Assembly: GCA_963704815.1 (NCBI GenBank)
Contig: CAVPHU010000001.1
Span: forward strand, 744,001 to 808,000
Source: DATKWD01 sp963704815
GTDB taxonomy: Bacteria; Actinomycetota; Acidimicrobiia; Acidimicrobiales; Salinilacustritrichaceae
Direction of reading: 5' to 3'
Length of the DNA stretch: 64,000 nt
The notes below the pieces were generated by a model. It ran no database searches and was not told the origin of the DNA. It saw only the letters and a program-made list of their open reading frames with translations. The position numbers were made by a program, and so were the translations under genes. This document shows positions 36,604 through 47,853 of the stretch, piece by piece; within the stretch, counting starts at the first letter, position 1, and each line of letters starts with the position of its first letter.

Positions 36604-36634
36604 AATGAGACGGTAAGGCACGAATCGTCTCATT
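36604..36634. promoter_or_regulatory. Operator palindrome over the tetR promoter
   Basis: Perfect 9-bp inverted repeat AATGAGACG (36604-36612) and CGTCTCATT (36626-36634), separated by 13 bp. It overlaps the -10 TACCGT (36615-36610) and the predicted start point next to GTG 36602. Size and position fit a TetR autorepression operator. Confidence 0.7.
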
Positions 36635-36645
36635 GCAACATCGGC

Positions 36646-37436
36646 TCACCCATCACGTTCGAGCAGGTCCCTCAACTCCTCGTCGAGTGCATCAGGAGCG
36701 TCGTGCTGTCGGGCCACGTGGCGCAGCACGAGCGGATAGCCGACGATGGCGATCGTCATGAAGATGAACCACTGCGCGGCGTAGCCGAGGTGCGGACCGT
36801 TGCCGAGCTCAGGCGGCGGGACGGGCTGAGGCTGGAATCCGCTGATCGCCAGCGAACCGTCGTCGGGACCGGCGATGCGGATGTCGACGTCCTGCCGCGT
36901 CGGCCCCGAGCGCCGTCGCCACGGCTTCCACCTCGAGGCAGCCGGAGCGGCCGACCACTTGGTCCTGATCGGGCTCGGCAACCGGGCACGGTCGACCGGC
37001 GTCCTGCGCGACGTAGCCGTCCAACTCCACGGCGCCGGAGATCGGCGGCGTCAACACGACGTCGAGGCCGTCCTCGTAGGGGCTGAAGCCGCGGTTGACC
37101 ACGATGGTCGTGCCCGACTCGAGCACGAACGGGGAGAGGACCCATGCCCCCGGCCGACCGTCGAGGCTGCGGTTGTCGATCAGATAGGACGGACCCTGCG
37201 TAAACGTCCCCGTCAGGGTCACTCGCCGGAACTCGGTGTCACCGGGAGCGTCGTCGAGCAGCTCGTCGACCGGCACAGGCGGCTCGGCCAGCCGGGACTC
37301 GACCCGCCGCGTTCTGGTCCTGCCGCTCGCCGTGTCGCTGCACCTGCCACACCCCCAGGCTGGCGAGGACGACGATCAGCAGCAGAACGAGCACGTGCGA
37401 CAACAGCCAGGCGGGGCGCAGCGCGAACCGGTACAT
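36646..37436 (-). CDS. SURF1-family cytochrome oxidase assembly protein (two frameshifts)
   Basis: Membrane protein needed for haem insertion into aa3-type cytochrome oxidase. The N-terminal segment LLSHVLVLLLIVVLASLGVWQVQRH has the LGxWQxxR signature. The periplasmic domain carries TGTFTQGPSYLIDNRSLDGRPG and VVNRGF. The C-terminal GPHLGYAAQWFIF and TM segment are diagnostic. Frame breaks near 37303-37305 (CCC run) and 36904-36907 (CCCC run) are each fixed by removing one base, giving 262 aa. No cytochrome oxidase subunit gene is nearby. Confidence 0.87.
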
Positions 37437-37521
37437 GCCCGCCCATTGTCCCCCACCCTCCCGGGCCACCTCCCATCACGAGCCCGACGACGGGTGGCGA
37501 CCGTCTGATACGAACTCGGCC

Positions 37522-39101
37522 ATGCCGAAGCCCACCAACGTCGCCGTCGTGCTCCTCGATTCGCTCAACCGGCACATGCTCGGCAGCTACGGCGGCACCG
37601 AGTTCACGACCCCGAACCTCGACCGGTTCGCCTCCGAGCGAGCCACACGGTTCACCAACCACGTCACCGGCTCGCTGCCGTGCATGCCGGCCCGCCACGA
37701 CATCCTCGTCGGGGCCCTCGACTTCCTCTGGAAGTGCTGGGGCTCGATCGAGCTGTGGGAGCGGCCCATCACCGCCGACCTGACCCACGCGGGCGTGGCC
37801 ACCCAGCTGGTGAGCGACCACCCGCACCTGTTCGAGACCGGCGGCGAGAACTACCACACCGACTTCCTGGGTTGGAGCTACGAGCGAGGCCACGAGGGCG
37901 ATCCGTGGCGCACCTATGCCGACCCGTCGTGGGTCGGCGCGCCGACGAGGCCGGCCGGCAAGGGCGGCTGGTTCTACGAGAAGGCGTTCGGGATGGAGAT
38001 GCCCGAGCGGGCGTACGACCGGGCGCGCACGTTCTTCCGGTCCGAGGAGGACTTCCCCGGCCCCAAGACCATGTCGGCCGCCGCAGCATGGCTCCGCGAT
38101 GCCACGCCGCATCACGACCGTTGGTTCCTGTTCGTCGACGAGTTCGACCCGCACGAACCATTCGACACCCCCGAACCGTGGCTGGGGCGCTACGAGGACG
38201 AGCCCTGGGACGACGAGTTGATCATCTGGCCTCCGTACGTCGAGGGCGGGGTGACCAAGGGCCACATCACCGACGCCGAGGGACGCCACATCCGAGCCAA
38301 CTACGGCTCGAAGCTGTCGATGATCGACCACTGGTTCGGACGCGTCCTCGATGCCTTCGACGAAGGCGGGCTGTGGGAGGACACGGCGCTGATCGTGTGC
38401 ACCGACCACGGCCACTACCTGGGAGACGAGCGCAACGGCAACGACATCTGGGGCAAGCCCGGGGTGCCCCAGTACGAGCCGCTCGGCCACACGCCGCTGC
38501 TCATCCACTGGCCGGGAGTCGACGGCGGCGGCACGTGCGACGCGCTGACCACCAACGTCGACATCCACGCCACCATCCGTGACGTCTACGAAGTCCGGGC
38601 CGAGCACCAGACCCATGGCCGGTCGATGGCACCGCTGCTCGACGGGTCGGCCACATCGATCCGCGAGTGGGCGATCGGGGGGGATCTTCGGCAACTGGGT
38701 CCAGGTCACCGATGGCCGACACAAGTACGCCGCGGGCGCCCGAGGGCGACGGGTTCCCCTTGTCGATGTGGTCGAACCGCTGGTCGACGATGCCGATCCA
38801 CATCACCGGCATCGAGGCGTTGCCGCCACCCGATGCCCGAGCATGGCTCGACACGATGCCCGGCAGCGAGATCCCGGTCATCCGCCAGCCGTACACGGCG
38901 GGCGACCCGATGCCGATGTGGGCCAGCGCCGGCCGACGGGTCGGCGACCATCACCTCTACGACCTCGACGTCGATCCCGACGAGCAGGAGAACCGCAGCG
39001 GCGAGTCGGCGGTGGAGAACGAGATGATCGACCTGCTCCGCACCGCGCTCGACGACGTCGACGCACCCGACGAACAAGCCCAACGCCTCGGCCTCGCCTG
39101 A
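37522..39101 (+). CDS. Cys-type sulfatase (two frameshifts)
   Basis: Arylsulfatase-fold hydrolase of about 525 residues after repair. The active-site motif CMPAR (Cys54-x-Pro-x-Arg58) is the Cys that is converted to formylglycine. Metal ligands are suggested by VLLDSLNRH (Asp13) and CTDHGHYLGDE. The frame shifts in a run of seven G at 38677-38683 and again near 38729-38736. Removing one base at each gives IGGIFGNWVQVTDGRHKYA joined to RAPEGDGF. Substrate is unknown. No formylglycine-generating enzyme gene lies in this window. Confidence 0.82.
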
Positions 39102-39136
39102 CCAGAACCCCGGCGGGTCTGAAAGACTCAGCCATC

Positions 39137-39853
39137 GTGGACGAGGCGGCCGAGCCGGCGAAGCTCAGTGACGAGGAGCGGGCGACCCGACGCCGGCACA
39201 TGCGCTGGCTCGTCCCGCCACTCGCCGTGCTCGTCGTCGGCGGCTATGTGGGCCAGGCCTTGTTCCCACGGCTGGTCGACACCGCCCCGACACTGCTGAT
39301 CCTGCTCAACCCCCGCAACGTCAACCTGGCGCTCGTGTCGAACGACCTCGACGCGCTGACGTTCTACGGCGTCGCCTCGTTCCGGCTGCTGCTCACCGAC
39401 CCGATCTGGTTCTTCATCGGCCGCGAGTACGGCGATCAGGCCATCCGCTGGCTCGAGCGCCGGAGCCCGACCTACGGCGGCATGGCTCGATCGGTCGAGG
39501 GATGGTTCGGCAAGGCGGCCGGGCTCCTCGTGGTGCTCGCACCGAACAACTGGATCTGCCTGCTGGCCGGCGCATCCCGAATGCGACCCCTGACCTTCTT
39601 CGGCCTCAACCTCGTCGGCACGTTCGGCCGGCTCTATCTGATCCGCTCGCTCGGCGTCGTCTTCAGCGACCCGCTCGCTGACATCCGCGGCTTCATCAGC
39701 GACTACCAGGCCCCGCTGCTCGTCCTCAGCATCAGCCTGGTGGCGTTCAGCATCTGGAACGAGCGGCGGTCGGGCCGCGGCGAACTCGAGTCGATCGCCC
39801 ACCTCGACGACGAACTGATCGACCCTCATGGAGACGAGCAAGAAGATGACTGA
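39137..39853 (+). CDS. DedA/VTT-domain-like membrane protein
   Basis: 238-residue membrane protein resembling DedA/SNARE-associated (VTT) proteins, which are linked to lipid scrambling and undecaprenyl-phosphate recycling. It has an N-terminal hydrophobic segment, FRLLLTDPIWFFIGREYGD, a RSPTYGGMARSVEGWFGKAAG amphipathic stretch, then FFGLNLVGTFGRLYLIRSLG and a final membrane segment. The acidic C-terminal tail overlaps the SDR gene. GTG 39137 is the best start near the N-terminal end. Confidence 0.65.
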   Translation: MDEAAEPAKLSDEERATRRRHMRWLVPPLAVLVVGGYVGQALFPRLVDTAPTLLILLNPRNVNLALVSNDLDALTFYGVASFRLLLTDPIWFFIGREYGDQAIRWLERRSPTYGGMARSVEGWFGKAAGLLVVLAPNNWICLLAGASRMRPLTFFGLNLVGTFGRLYLIRSLGVVFSDPLADIRGFISDYQAPLLVLSISLVAFSIWNERRSGRGELESIAHLDDELIDPHGDEQEDD

Positions 39854-40583
39854 TCGACCGGTTGCCGTCATCACGGGCGCGAGTTCCGGCATCGGCGCGG
39901 CGACGGCCCGCCACCTCAGCGGTGCCGGCTACGACGTGGTGCTCGGTGCCCGACGCCTCGACCGCGTGGTCGAGGTCGCCGAACCGCTGGGAGGTCGGGC
40001 GCTGGCCCTCGACGTCACCGACGACGACTCGGTCGACGCCTTCTGCGACGCCATCGACCGCTGCAACGTCGTCGTCAACAACGCCGGCGGTGCGCTCGGA
40101 CTCGAACCCGTCGGTGACTTCGACGCCGACAAGTGGCGGGCCATGTACGAGACGAACGTCATCGGTGTGGCCCGGGTCACCAAGGCGCTGCTGCCGAAGC
40201 TCGAAGCGAGCGGCGACGGCCACGTCGTCGTCGTCGGCTCGGTGGCCGGCCTGCAGGCGTACCCGGGCGGCGGCGGCTACAACGCGGCGAAGTTCGGGGT
40301 GAACGCGGTGACCCAGGTGCTCCGGATGGAGCTGCTGGGCCGGCCGGTCCGGGTGACCGAGGTCGACCCCGGCATGGTCGAGACCGAGTTCAGTCTGGTG
40401 CGCTTCGACGGCGACGCCGAGCGGGCCGATGCGGTGTACGAGGGGCTCACTCCCCTGTCGGCCGACGACGTGGCCGACTGCATCCGCTGGGCGGTCACCC
40501 GCCCCGCCCATGTCAACATCAACCGCATCGAGGTCATGCCCGCCGATCAGGCGACGGCCACCATGGCCCACCGCGGAGGCTGA
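39846..40583 (+). CDS. Short-chain dehydrogenase/reductase
   Basis: 245-residue NAD(P)-dependent SDR. Rossmann motif TGASSGIG near residue 11, NNAGG, catalytic Ser in VVGSVAG and YNAAKFG (Tyr and Lys). VDPGMVETEF follows as in classical SDRs. The start at ATG 39846 overlaps the previous gene; an in-frame ATG at 39828 would add six residues. The substrate is unknown. Confidence 0.85.
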   Translation: MTDRPVAVITGASSGIGAATARHLSGAGYDVVLGARRLDRVVEVAEPLGGRALALDVTDDDSVDAFCDAIDRCNVVVNNAGGALGLEPVGDFDADKWRAMYETNVIGVARVTKALLPKLEASGDGHVVVVGSVAGLQAYPGGGGYNAAKFGVNAVTQVLRMELLGRPVRVTEVDPGMVETEFSLVRFDGDAERADAVYEGLTPLSADDVADCIRWAVTRPAHVNINRIEVMPADQATATMAHRGG

Positions 40584-40601
40584 CCCGGCCACCCGCCACG
40601 T

Positions 40602-41381
40602 TCAGAGGCCGAGGAACTCGTCGAGGCCGAGGGTGACACCTTGGCGGTCGGCGATGGCGCGGACTGCGAGCACGACGCCCGGCATGAAGCTGGTCCGGTC
40701 GGTGGTGTCGTGACGAATGGTGAGCGTCTGTCCGGTCGTACCGAGGACGACCTCCTGGTGGGCGACCATCCCGCGCATGCGGACGGCGTGGATCGGGATG
40801 TCGGCCGGCCCCTTGGCTCCTCGCGCCCCTTCGATGTTCACCTGCGTCGTGGGGTCGTCCATCCATTCGGCTGACGCGGCCGCCATACGTTCCGCGGTGC
40901 TGACGGCGGTTCCGGACGGGGCATCGAGCTTGCCGCCGTGATGGAACTCGATGATCTCGGCCGAGTCGAAGTGCGGCGCGGCCAGCTCGGCGAAGCGCAT
41001 CATGAGCACGGCGCCGACGGCGAAGTTCGGTGCGATCACACAGTTGCTCCCGGTGAACGCAGCTCGGAGACCCTCGAGGTCGGCCTCGGAGAACCCACTG
41101 GTGCCCACGACGGCGTGGACCCCGTTCGCCGCACACCAGGCGAGGTTCTCGCGGGCCGAGTCGAGGTGCGTGAAGTCGACCACGACGTCGAGATCGTGGG
41201 CCTCGGCGAGCGCTGCCGCGACGAGCAGATCCGACTCGACACCGGCGAGGTCGGCGATCCGCGCACCGACCGCTCCAGGATCGACGGCGGCGGCCAGCAC
41301 GAGGTCGTCCTCGGCGTCAACGGCCCGACAGACCTCGGTTCCCATACGACCCGCAGCGCCGCACACTCCGATTCGTGTCAT
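40602..41381 (-). CDS. dapB: 4-hydroxy-tetrahydrodipicolinate reductase
   Basis: NAD(P)H-dependent reductase following DapA. The 259-residue protein starts MTRIGVCGAAGRMG (nucleotide-binding), has VVDFTHLDSA, NFAVGAVLM, and EFHHGGKLDAPSGTA with the catalytic His pair and Lys. TACGCT (41393-41388) lies 6 nt before the ATG with no Shine-Dalgarno; a leaderless mRNA is likely. Confidence 0.95.
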   Translation of the reverse strand: MTRIGVCGAAGRMGTEVCRAVDAEDDLVLAAAVDPGAVGARIADLAGVESDLLVAAALAEAHDLDVVVDFTHLDSARENLAWCAANGVHAVVGTSGFSEADLEGLRAAFTGSNCVIAPNFAVGAVLMMRFAELAAPHFDSAEIIEFHHGGKLDAPSGTAVSTAERMAAASAEWMDDPTTQVNIEGARGAKGPADIPIHAVRMRGMVAHQEVVLGTTGQTLTIRHDTTDRTSFMPGVVLAVRAIADRQGVTLGLDEFLGL

Positions 41382-41513
41382 CCCGCCAGCGTACTTCCCG
41401 ACGTCTGGCCACTCTCCGTGGGGACTTCCGTGCTAGGCATGGGCCGAACGGCCCACACATGGGCCGATCGACCCAGGTGGCTTCGACGCCGAAACGCGAG
41501 GAGGCGAGTCCCC
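41382..41513. promoter_or_regulatory. dapB / CPBP divergent region with tandem palindromes
   Basis: Two similar 16-bp palindromes, TGGGCCGAACGGCCCA (41440-41455) and TGGGCCGATCGACCCA (41460-41475), lie 20 bp apart centre to centre. A weak -10 (TAGGCA, 41434-41439) precedes them, so they would sit just downstream of the CPBP gene transcription start. A good SD (GAGGAGGCGAG) precedes ATG 41514. Confidence 0.5.
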
Positions 41514-42332
41514 ATGAGCACCCACGACGCAGCCGTCCTCGGCGCCGCCCACCGTTTCGGATGGTCGGCCACCGCCCCACGCGGTGCACGGATCGCCGTC
41601 GGCGCCGCGCTGGTCGCCGTGGTGATCGAGGCGGCCACCTACTTCGTCGGCACTCCCGGCTCGCTCTGGGTCGGTGGCCTCCCGGTCTCGCCGTCGGTCG
41701 TCCCGCTGGCGGTGGTGGCGGTCGCATGCGGTCGACGCGGACTGGGCCGAGCCAGGAGTCACGACTCGGCCCTCACGTTCTGGGTGCTGTGTGTGATGGC
41801 GCTCGCCATCGGCGCGTTGCCGCTGTCGAGAGCGCGGCCACCCGGCGCCGTCGTCTCGCTTCTCCTCTCCGGTTTCGTCGAGGAGTTCATGTATCGGGGC
41901 GCCATCCCCGCCATGGTCGCCTTCGCCCTGGTCTCCACCGGATGCGCAGTCCGCAGAGCCGGACTCGTCGGCATGATCGTCGGTAGTGCGTGCTTCATCG
42001 TCCTGCCGGGCCACGCAGCACAGATGGAGTCGATCAGCGACGCGCTCCCCTTCGCCGCCTTCGCCGCCCTGATGGCGATGGCGGTGTGGCGCACCGGAGC
42101 GCTGTTCGAGGTCGCGCTCATCCACGCGGTGCTGAACACGCTCAACTTCAGCCGGATGGACGGCACGGCCGGCTCGCCGGCCACCGTGATGCTCATCGGG
42201 CTCTTCGGTGTGCTGATGGTCGCCTACATCCCGTCCATCTTCGAGCGCGATCGGCTCATCGACCTGACGGGCCCCGAACCAGAGGTACGCGAGGAGCGGC
42301 AACCGGTCGCGATGACGCTCCCGGTCAGCTGA
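41514..42332 (+). CDS. CPBP-family intramembrane metalloprotease
   Basis: 272-residue membrane protein with the CAAX/CPBP (ABI) motifs: EEFMYR (E123-E124-x3-R128), VLPGHAAQ and a late HAVLN providing His/Asn. About seven membrane segments. Bacterial members are linked to bacteriocin self-immunity, but no bacteriocin gene is evident. Two tandem palindromes in its leader suggest specific repression. The 3' end overlaps the M16 peptidase gene by 8 bp, tail to tail. Confidence 0.78.
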   Translation: MSTHDAAVLGAAHRFGWSATAPRGARIAVGAALVAVVIEAATYFVGTPGSLWVGGLPVSPSVVPLAVVAVACGRRGLGRARSHDSALTFWVLCVMALAIGALPLSRARPPGAVVSLLLSGFVEEFMYRGAIPAMVAFALVSTGCAVRRAGLVGMIVGSACFIVLPGHAAQMESISDALPFAAFAALMAMAVWRTGALFEVALIHAVLNTLNFSRMDGTAGSPATVMLIGLFGVLMVAYIPSIFERDRLIDLTGPEPEVREERQPVAMTLPVS

Positions 42333-43590
42333 ACGTGGACTCGCTGACCGGTCCGACGGCACTGGTGACCCGGGGCCGTCCGAGCACCTCGGTCGACACC
42401 CGCTGCACATCGTCGGCGGTGACCGCTCGAAGCCGATCGAGCTGCTCGTCGATGCTGAGCACGTCATCGGCGTGCATGAGAGCACGCCCGACGCGGGACA
42501 TGCGGCCTCCCGAGTCCTCGAGCCCCAGGACCGTTGCCCCTTCGAGGTAGCCCTTGGCGATGTCGAGCTCGCGTGCGCTGACCCCGCCGGCGACGAACCG
42601 GTCGAGCTCGGCGTCGAGGACCTCGAGCAGCTCGGGAACCCGTCTGGCGCCGGTGCCGGCGTAGACGGTCATCGCCCCGCTGTCGGTGTAGGACGCTGCG
42701 TAGGAGTAGACGGTGTAGACGAGCCCGCGTGCTTCGCGGATCTCCTGAAAGAGCCGGCTCGACATGCCACCCCCGAGGATCTGGTTGGCGACCCCCAGCG
42801 CGTAGCGGTCGTCGTGCTCGACCTCGAGGCCTCGCCAGCCCAGCGTGAGGTGGACCTGCTCGGTGGGCTTGTCGACCAGCCGTAGCCGTTCGACCTCATC
42901 CAGCGGACGGGTTCGCACCGGCTCGACCCCGCCGGTCGCGCCGCCCAGCGTGCACTCGATCGAGGCGACGAACTCGTCGTGATCGAGGTTGCCCGCCGCC
43001 ACCACCACGAGATTGGCCGGCCGGTAGTGCTCGGCGAAGAAGCCGCGGATCTCGTCGCGGCTCATGTCGGCCACCGTGTCGGCCGACCCGAGGACCTCGC
43101 GTCCGAGCGGATGGCCCGGGAACATGGCCTCGGCCAGTTGCTGGTGCACCACGTCGTCGGGGGTGTCGAGGCTCATCAGGATCTCCTCGAGGATCACCTG
43201 GCGCTCCGCTTCGACCTCGTGCTCCCGGAACGCCGGAGCGGCCAGGATGTCGCCGAGGATCTCGACACCCATCTTCCAGGCGTGGTCGGGCAGCCGGGTG
43301 TAGAACGCGGTGTACTCGCGGCTGGTGTGGGCGTTCATCTCGCCACCCGTTGCCTCGACGTCTTCGGAGATCGACCGCGCCGAACGGGCCTCGGTGCCCT
43401 TGAACAGCAGGTGTTCGAGAAAGTGGGATGCGCCGGCGAGCGACTCGTCCTCGTCGCGACCGCCGATCTTGACCCAGATGCCCGAGCTCACCGAACGCGC
43501 CAACGGCATCCGGTCGGTGACGACTCGGATGCCATTGGCGAGCGTGGTGCTCTGGAGCCCGCGATCGCTCAGTGCGGGCGCCTCAGCCAT
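42325..43590 (-). CDS. M16-family zinc peptidase
   Basis: 421-residue insulinase-like peptidase with the inverted zinc motif HFLEH (His56, Glu59, His60) and the later EATGGEMNAHTSREYTAFY. The second inactive-type domain follows at about residue 190. It begins 12 bp after pnp and is almost always found in this place in Actinobacteria. Its physiological substrate is not established. Confidence 0.88.
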   Translation of the reverse strand: MAEAPALSDRGLQSTTLANGIRVVTDRMPLARSVSSGIWVKIGGRDEDESLAGASHFLEHLLFKGTEARSARSISEDVEATGGEMNAHTSREYTAFYTRLPDHAWKMGVEILGDILAAPAFREHEVEAERQVILEEILMSLDTPDDVVHQQLAEAMFPGHPLGREVLGSADTVADMSRDEIRGFFAEHYRPANLVVVAAGNLDHDEFVASIECTLGGATGGVEPVRTRPLDEVERLRLVDKPTEQVHLTLGWRGLEVEHDDRYALGVANQILGGGMSSRLFQEIREARGLVYTVYSYAASYTDSGAMTVYAGTGARRVPELLEVLDAELDRFVAGGVSARELDIAKGYLEGATVLGLEDSGGRMSRVGRALMHADDVLSIDEQLDRLRAVTADDVQRVSTEVLGRPRVTSAVGPVSESTFS

Positions 43591-43602
43591 GTGCGCTGCG
43601 GT

Positions 43603-46032
<2,430 letters not shown>

Positions 46033-46251
46033 GGTGGCTCCTCTGGCGCCCTTGCGCCGTTGTGTTTGTGGTTTTTCGTTGTGACTTGAGGTGCCCCGGT
46101 GGCCAGTTCCCAGGTGGCGAGTGCCCGATCGGTGATGATCGTGCATCCGGCAGCTGGCAGCTGACCATGACGGGGCCGCACCTGCGCACGCAATCGGAGA
46201 TCACGGGCGCCGACGCGACGAGCGGCCCTCACGAGAGGGCCGCTCGGGAGT
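46033..46251 (-). promoter_or_regulatory. pnp leader region
   Basis: Non-coding 219 bp between rpsO and pnp. It contains the rpsO terminator hairpin and a small inverted repeat, ggcgc-ccttg-cgcc-like, at about 46040-46053 just before the pnp ribosome-binding site. Otherwise I see no gene in it. Confidence 0.4.
46219..46246 (-). terminator. Hairpin terminator after rpsO
   Basis: Perfect 12-bp stem cgagcggccctc/gagggccgctcg with a 4-nt loop (acga), starting 6 bp after the rpsO stop. No T-tract follows, so it may be a terminator or processing/stabilising hairpin between rpsO and pnp. Confidence 0.6.
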
Positions 46252-46524
46252 TCAGCGCCGCAGTCCGTGGGTTGCGAGGATCGTGCGGTAGCGCTCGACG
46301 TCGTTGTCTTTCACGTAGTCGAGCAGACGGCGTCGGCGGCCGACCATCTTGAGGAGGCCGCGTCGGCTGTGGTGGTCTTTCTTGTGGCTCGACAGGTGCT
46401 CGTTGAGGTGGTTGATGCGAGCGGTGAGCAACGCGATCTGGACCTCGGGAGAGCCGGTGTCACCGTCGTGGAGCTCGTGCTCGCTGATGATGCCGGCCTT
46501 GGCGTTGTCGATCTTCTCTGACAT
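46252..46524 (-). CDS. rpsO: 30S ribosomal protein S15
   Basis: 90-residue primary 16S rRNA-binding protein. DTGSPEVQIALLTARINHLNEHLSSHKKDHHSRRGLLKMVGRRRRLLDYV is the S15 core. The extended upstream frame is leader sequence; ATG 46524 gives the usual size. The rpsO-pnp order is conserved. Confidence 0.97.
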   Translation of the reverse strand: MSEKIDNAKAGIISEHELHDGDTGSPEVQIALLTARINHLNEHLSSHKKDHHSRRGLLKMVGRRRRLLDYVKDNDVERYRTILATHGLRR

Positions 46525-46648
46525 GAGTGTGTACTGATTCCTGGATGTGGTGGGTATCGGACCCGGCTTCCCCGACCGTTCGTGACGTGAGGGGGAAGCG
46601 GTTGTGCTCGCGCGGCGCCGAGGCGCCATACGGCCTGCACCGATGCTA
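46525..46648 (-). promoter_or_regulatory. rpsO promoter and structured leader
   Basis: TAGCAT (46648-46643) is the -10 candidate, giving a leader of about 110 nt. The leader contains an 8-bp stem, gcttcccc (46566-46573) with ggggaagc (46592-46599), and an 18-nt loop. S15 often represses its own leader, so this may be such an element. Confidence 0.4.
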
Positions 46649-46665
46649 CCGGGCCGAGCGCCGCA

Positions 46666-47853
46666 TCACGTAGTCGAGGGATGCGGGTCATCCAGATGGG
46701 ACCGGTGATCGGCCACGGTCCAGACGTACCGGGGCTCGCGGCGGCGGGTCGCCGTGTCGGAGAACTCGACCGGCGGCGTGAGGTCGAGCACGAGGGCATC
46801 GTCGGTGTAGAAGACATCCTCGAGGTCGTCGATCGACGCCGTCGCCGGGTCGAGGCCCTCGGCGCCGATCGCGTCTCGGTAGGCCTCCCCGAGGGGTCCC
46901 TGGAGCAGTTCGCCGATGATCCCGGGGAGGGTCTCGGGATCACGGAGCACCCAGCTGTGACTTCCTCCGTGCACGGTCACGAGCGTCCCGCGGGCCCGGC
47001 GGGCCGCATCGATGGCCGTCCTGAGGGGCACGGTGACATCGCGATCGCCGTGGATGGCGACGAACGGGACGTTCTCCTGGGCGATGCGCTGCAACATCCA
47101 CCGGCTCCCGCGTGAGCGGATGATCGATGCGCCCGGGCCCATGAGCCGCCACGGACGTCGGGCGTGGCCCACCAGGGTCGGGGTCACGAGGCGCAGGAGC
47201 TTGGCCGCCTGGACCCGATCGCCGAACACCGGCACGGTGAGCAGGCCCTCGATGGCCATGGCGATGCCGATCATCCCGGCCGCCGGCGGGAACAGGCGCA
47301 TGGCGTTGACCCGCCGATCCCAGGTCTCGCCGACGATGGCATCGATGCACAGCACCGCAATGGCCCGCTCGGGCTCCGACGCGGCCAATTGGGTGATGAG
47401 TCGTCCGCCCATCGAGTGGCCGGCGAAGATCGCCCGGCGGATCCCGAGGTCTTCCACGGCTCGGCTGAGCACCTTGGTGTAGGACTCGAAGCTGCCGCCC
47501 CCAGCTGGGAGACCCTGCGTGCCGCCATGGCCCGCGGTGTCGATGGCGACGACCTTGAAGCCCATCGACACGAGACGGCTGAGGCTCTGTGCGTAGAGGA
47601 ACCCCTCCGCGGTGAAGCCGTGGATCACGACCAGTGGGACGCCGCGTCCGCTGACCGCCACCCCGACCTTGTGGCCGTCGTCGAGGGTGATCTCGTGCCG
47701 CGCCAGGCGCGGAACCGGAACCTGGTTGCCGGCCGGAGTCGGGTGGGTCGGACCCTCGATGGGGTCGACGAGCGCATCGGCGGGCAACGCCCACGAATCG
47801 TCGTCGATGATGCGGAACGGAACGACGTCGAAGTCCTCGTCGACGGCGTTCAT
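46666..47853 (-). CDS. Alpha/beta hydrolase with extended termini
   Basis: 395-residue alpha/beta-hydrolase. Oxyanion strand LVVIHGFTAEGF, nucleophile elbow AGHSMGGRL, acid strand VPFVAIHGDRDVTVP, and catalytic His in VHGGSHSWVL. About 60 residues precede the fold and about 75 follow it, more than usual. The ATG overlaps the ribF stop (ATGA). Substrate unknown. Confidence 0.75.
   Translation of the reverse strand: MNAVDEDFDVVPFRIIDDDSWALPADALVDPIEGPTHPTPAGNQVPVPRLARHEITLDDGHKVGVAVSGRGVPLVVIHGFTAEGFLYAQSLSRLVSMGFKVVAIDTAGHGGTQGLPAGGGSFESYTKVLSRAVEDLGIRRAIFAGHSMGGRLITQLAASEPERAIAVLCIDAIVGETWDRRVNAMRLFPPAAGMIGIAMAIEGLLTVPVFGDRVQAAKLLRLVTPTLVGHARRPWRLMGPGASIIRSRGSRWMLQRIAQENVPFVAIHGDRDVTVPLRTAIDAARRARGTLVTVHGGSHSWVLRDPETLPGIIGELLQGPLGEAYRDAIGAEGLDPATASIDDLEDVFYTDDALVLDLTPPVEFSDTATRRREPRYVWTVADHRSHLDDPHPSTT

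Noticed and set aside
41514..42332. Bacteriocin immunity function for the CPBP protease
   Set aside because: No small Gly-Gly leader peptide or ABC exporter gene is in the neighbourhood.
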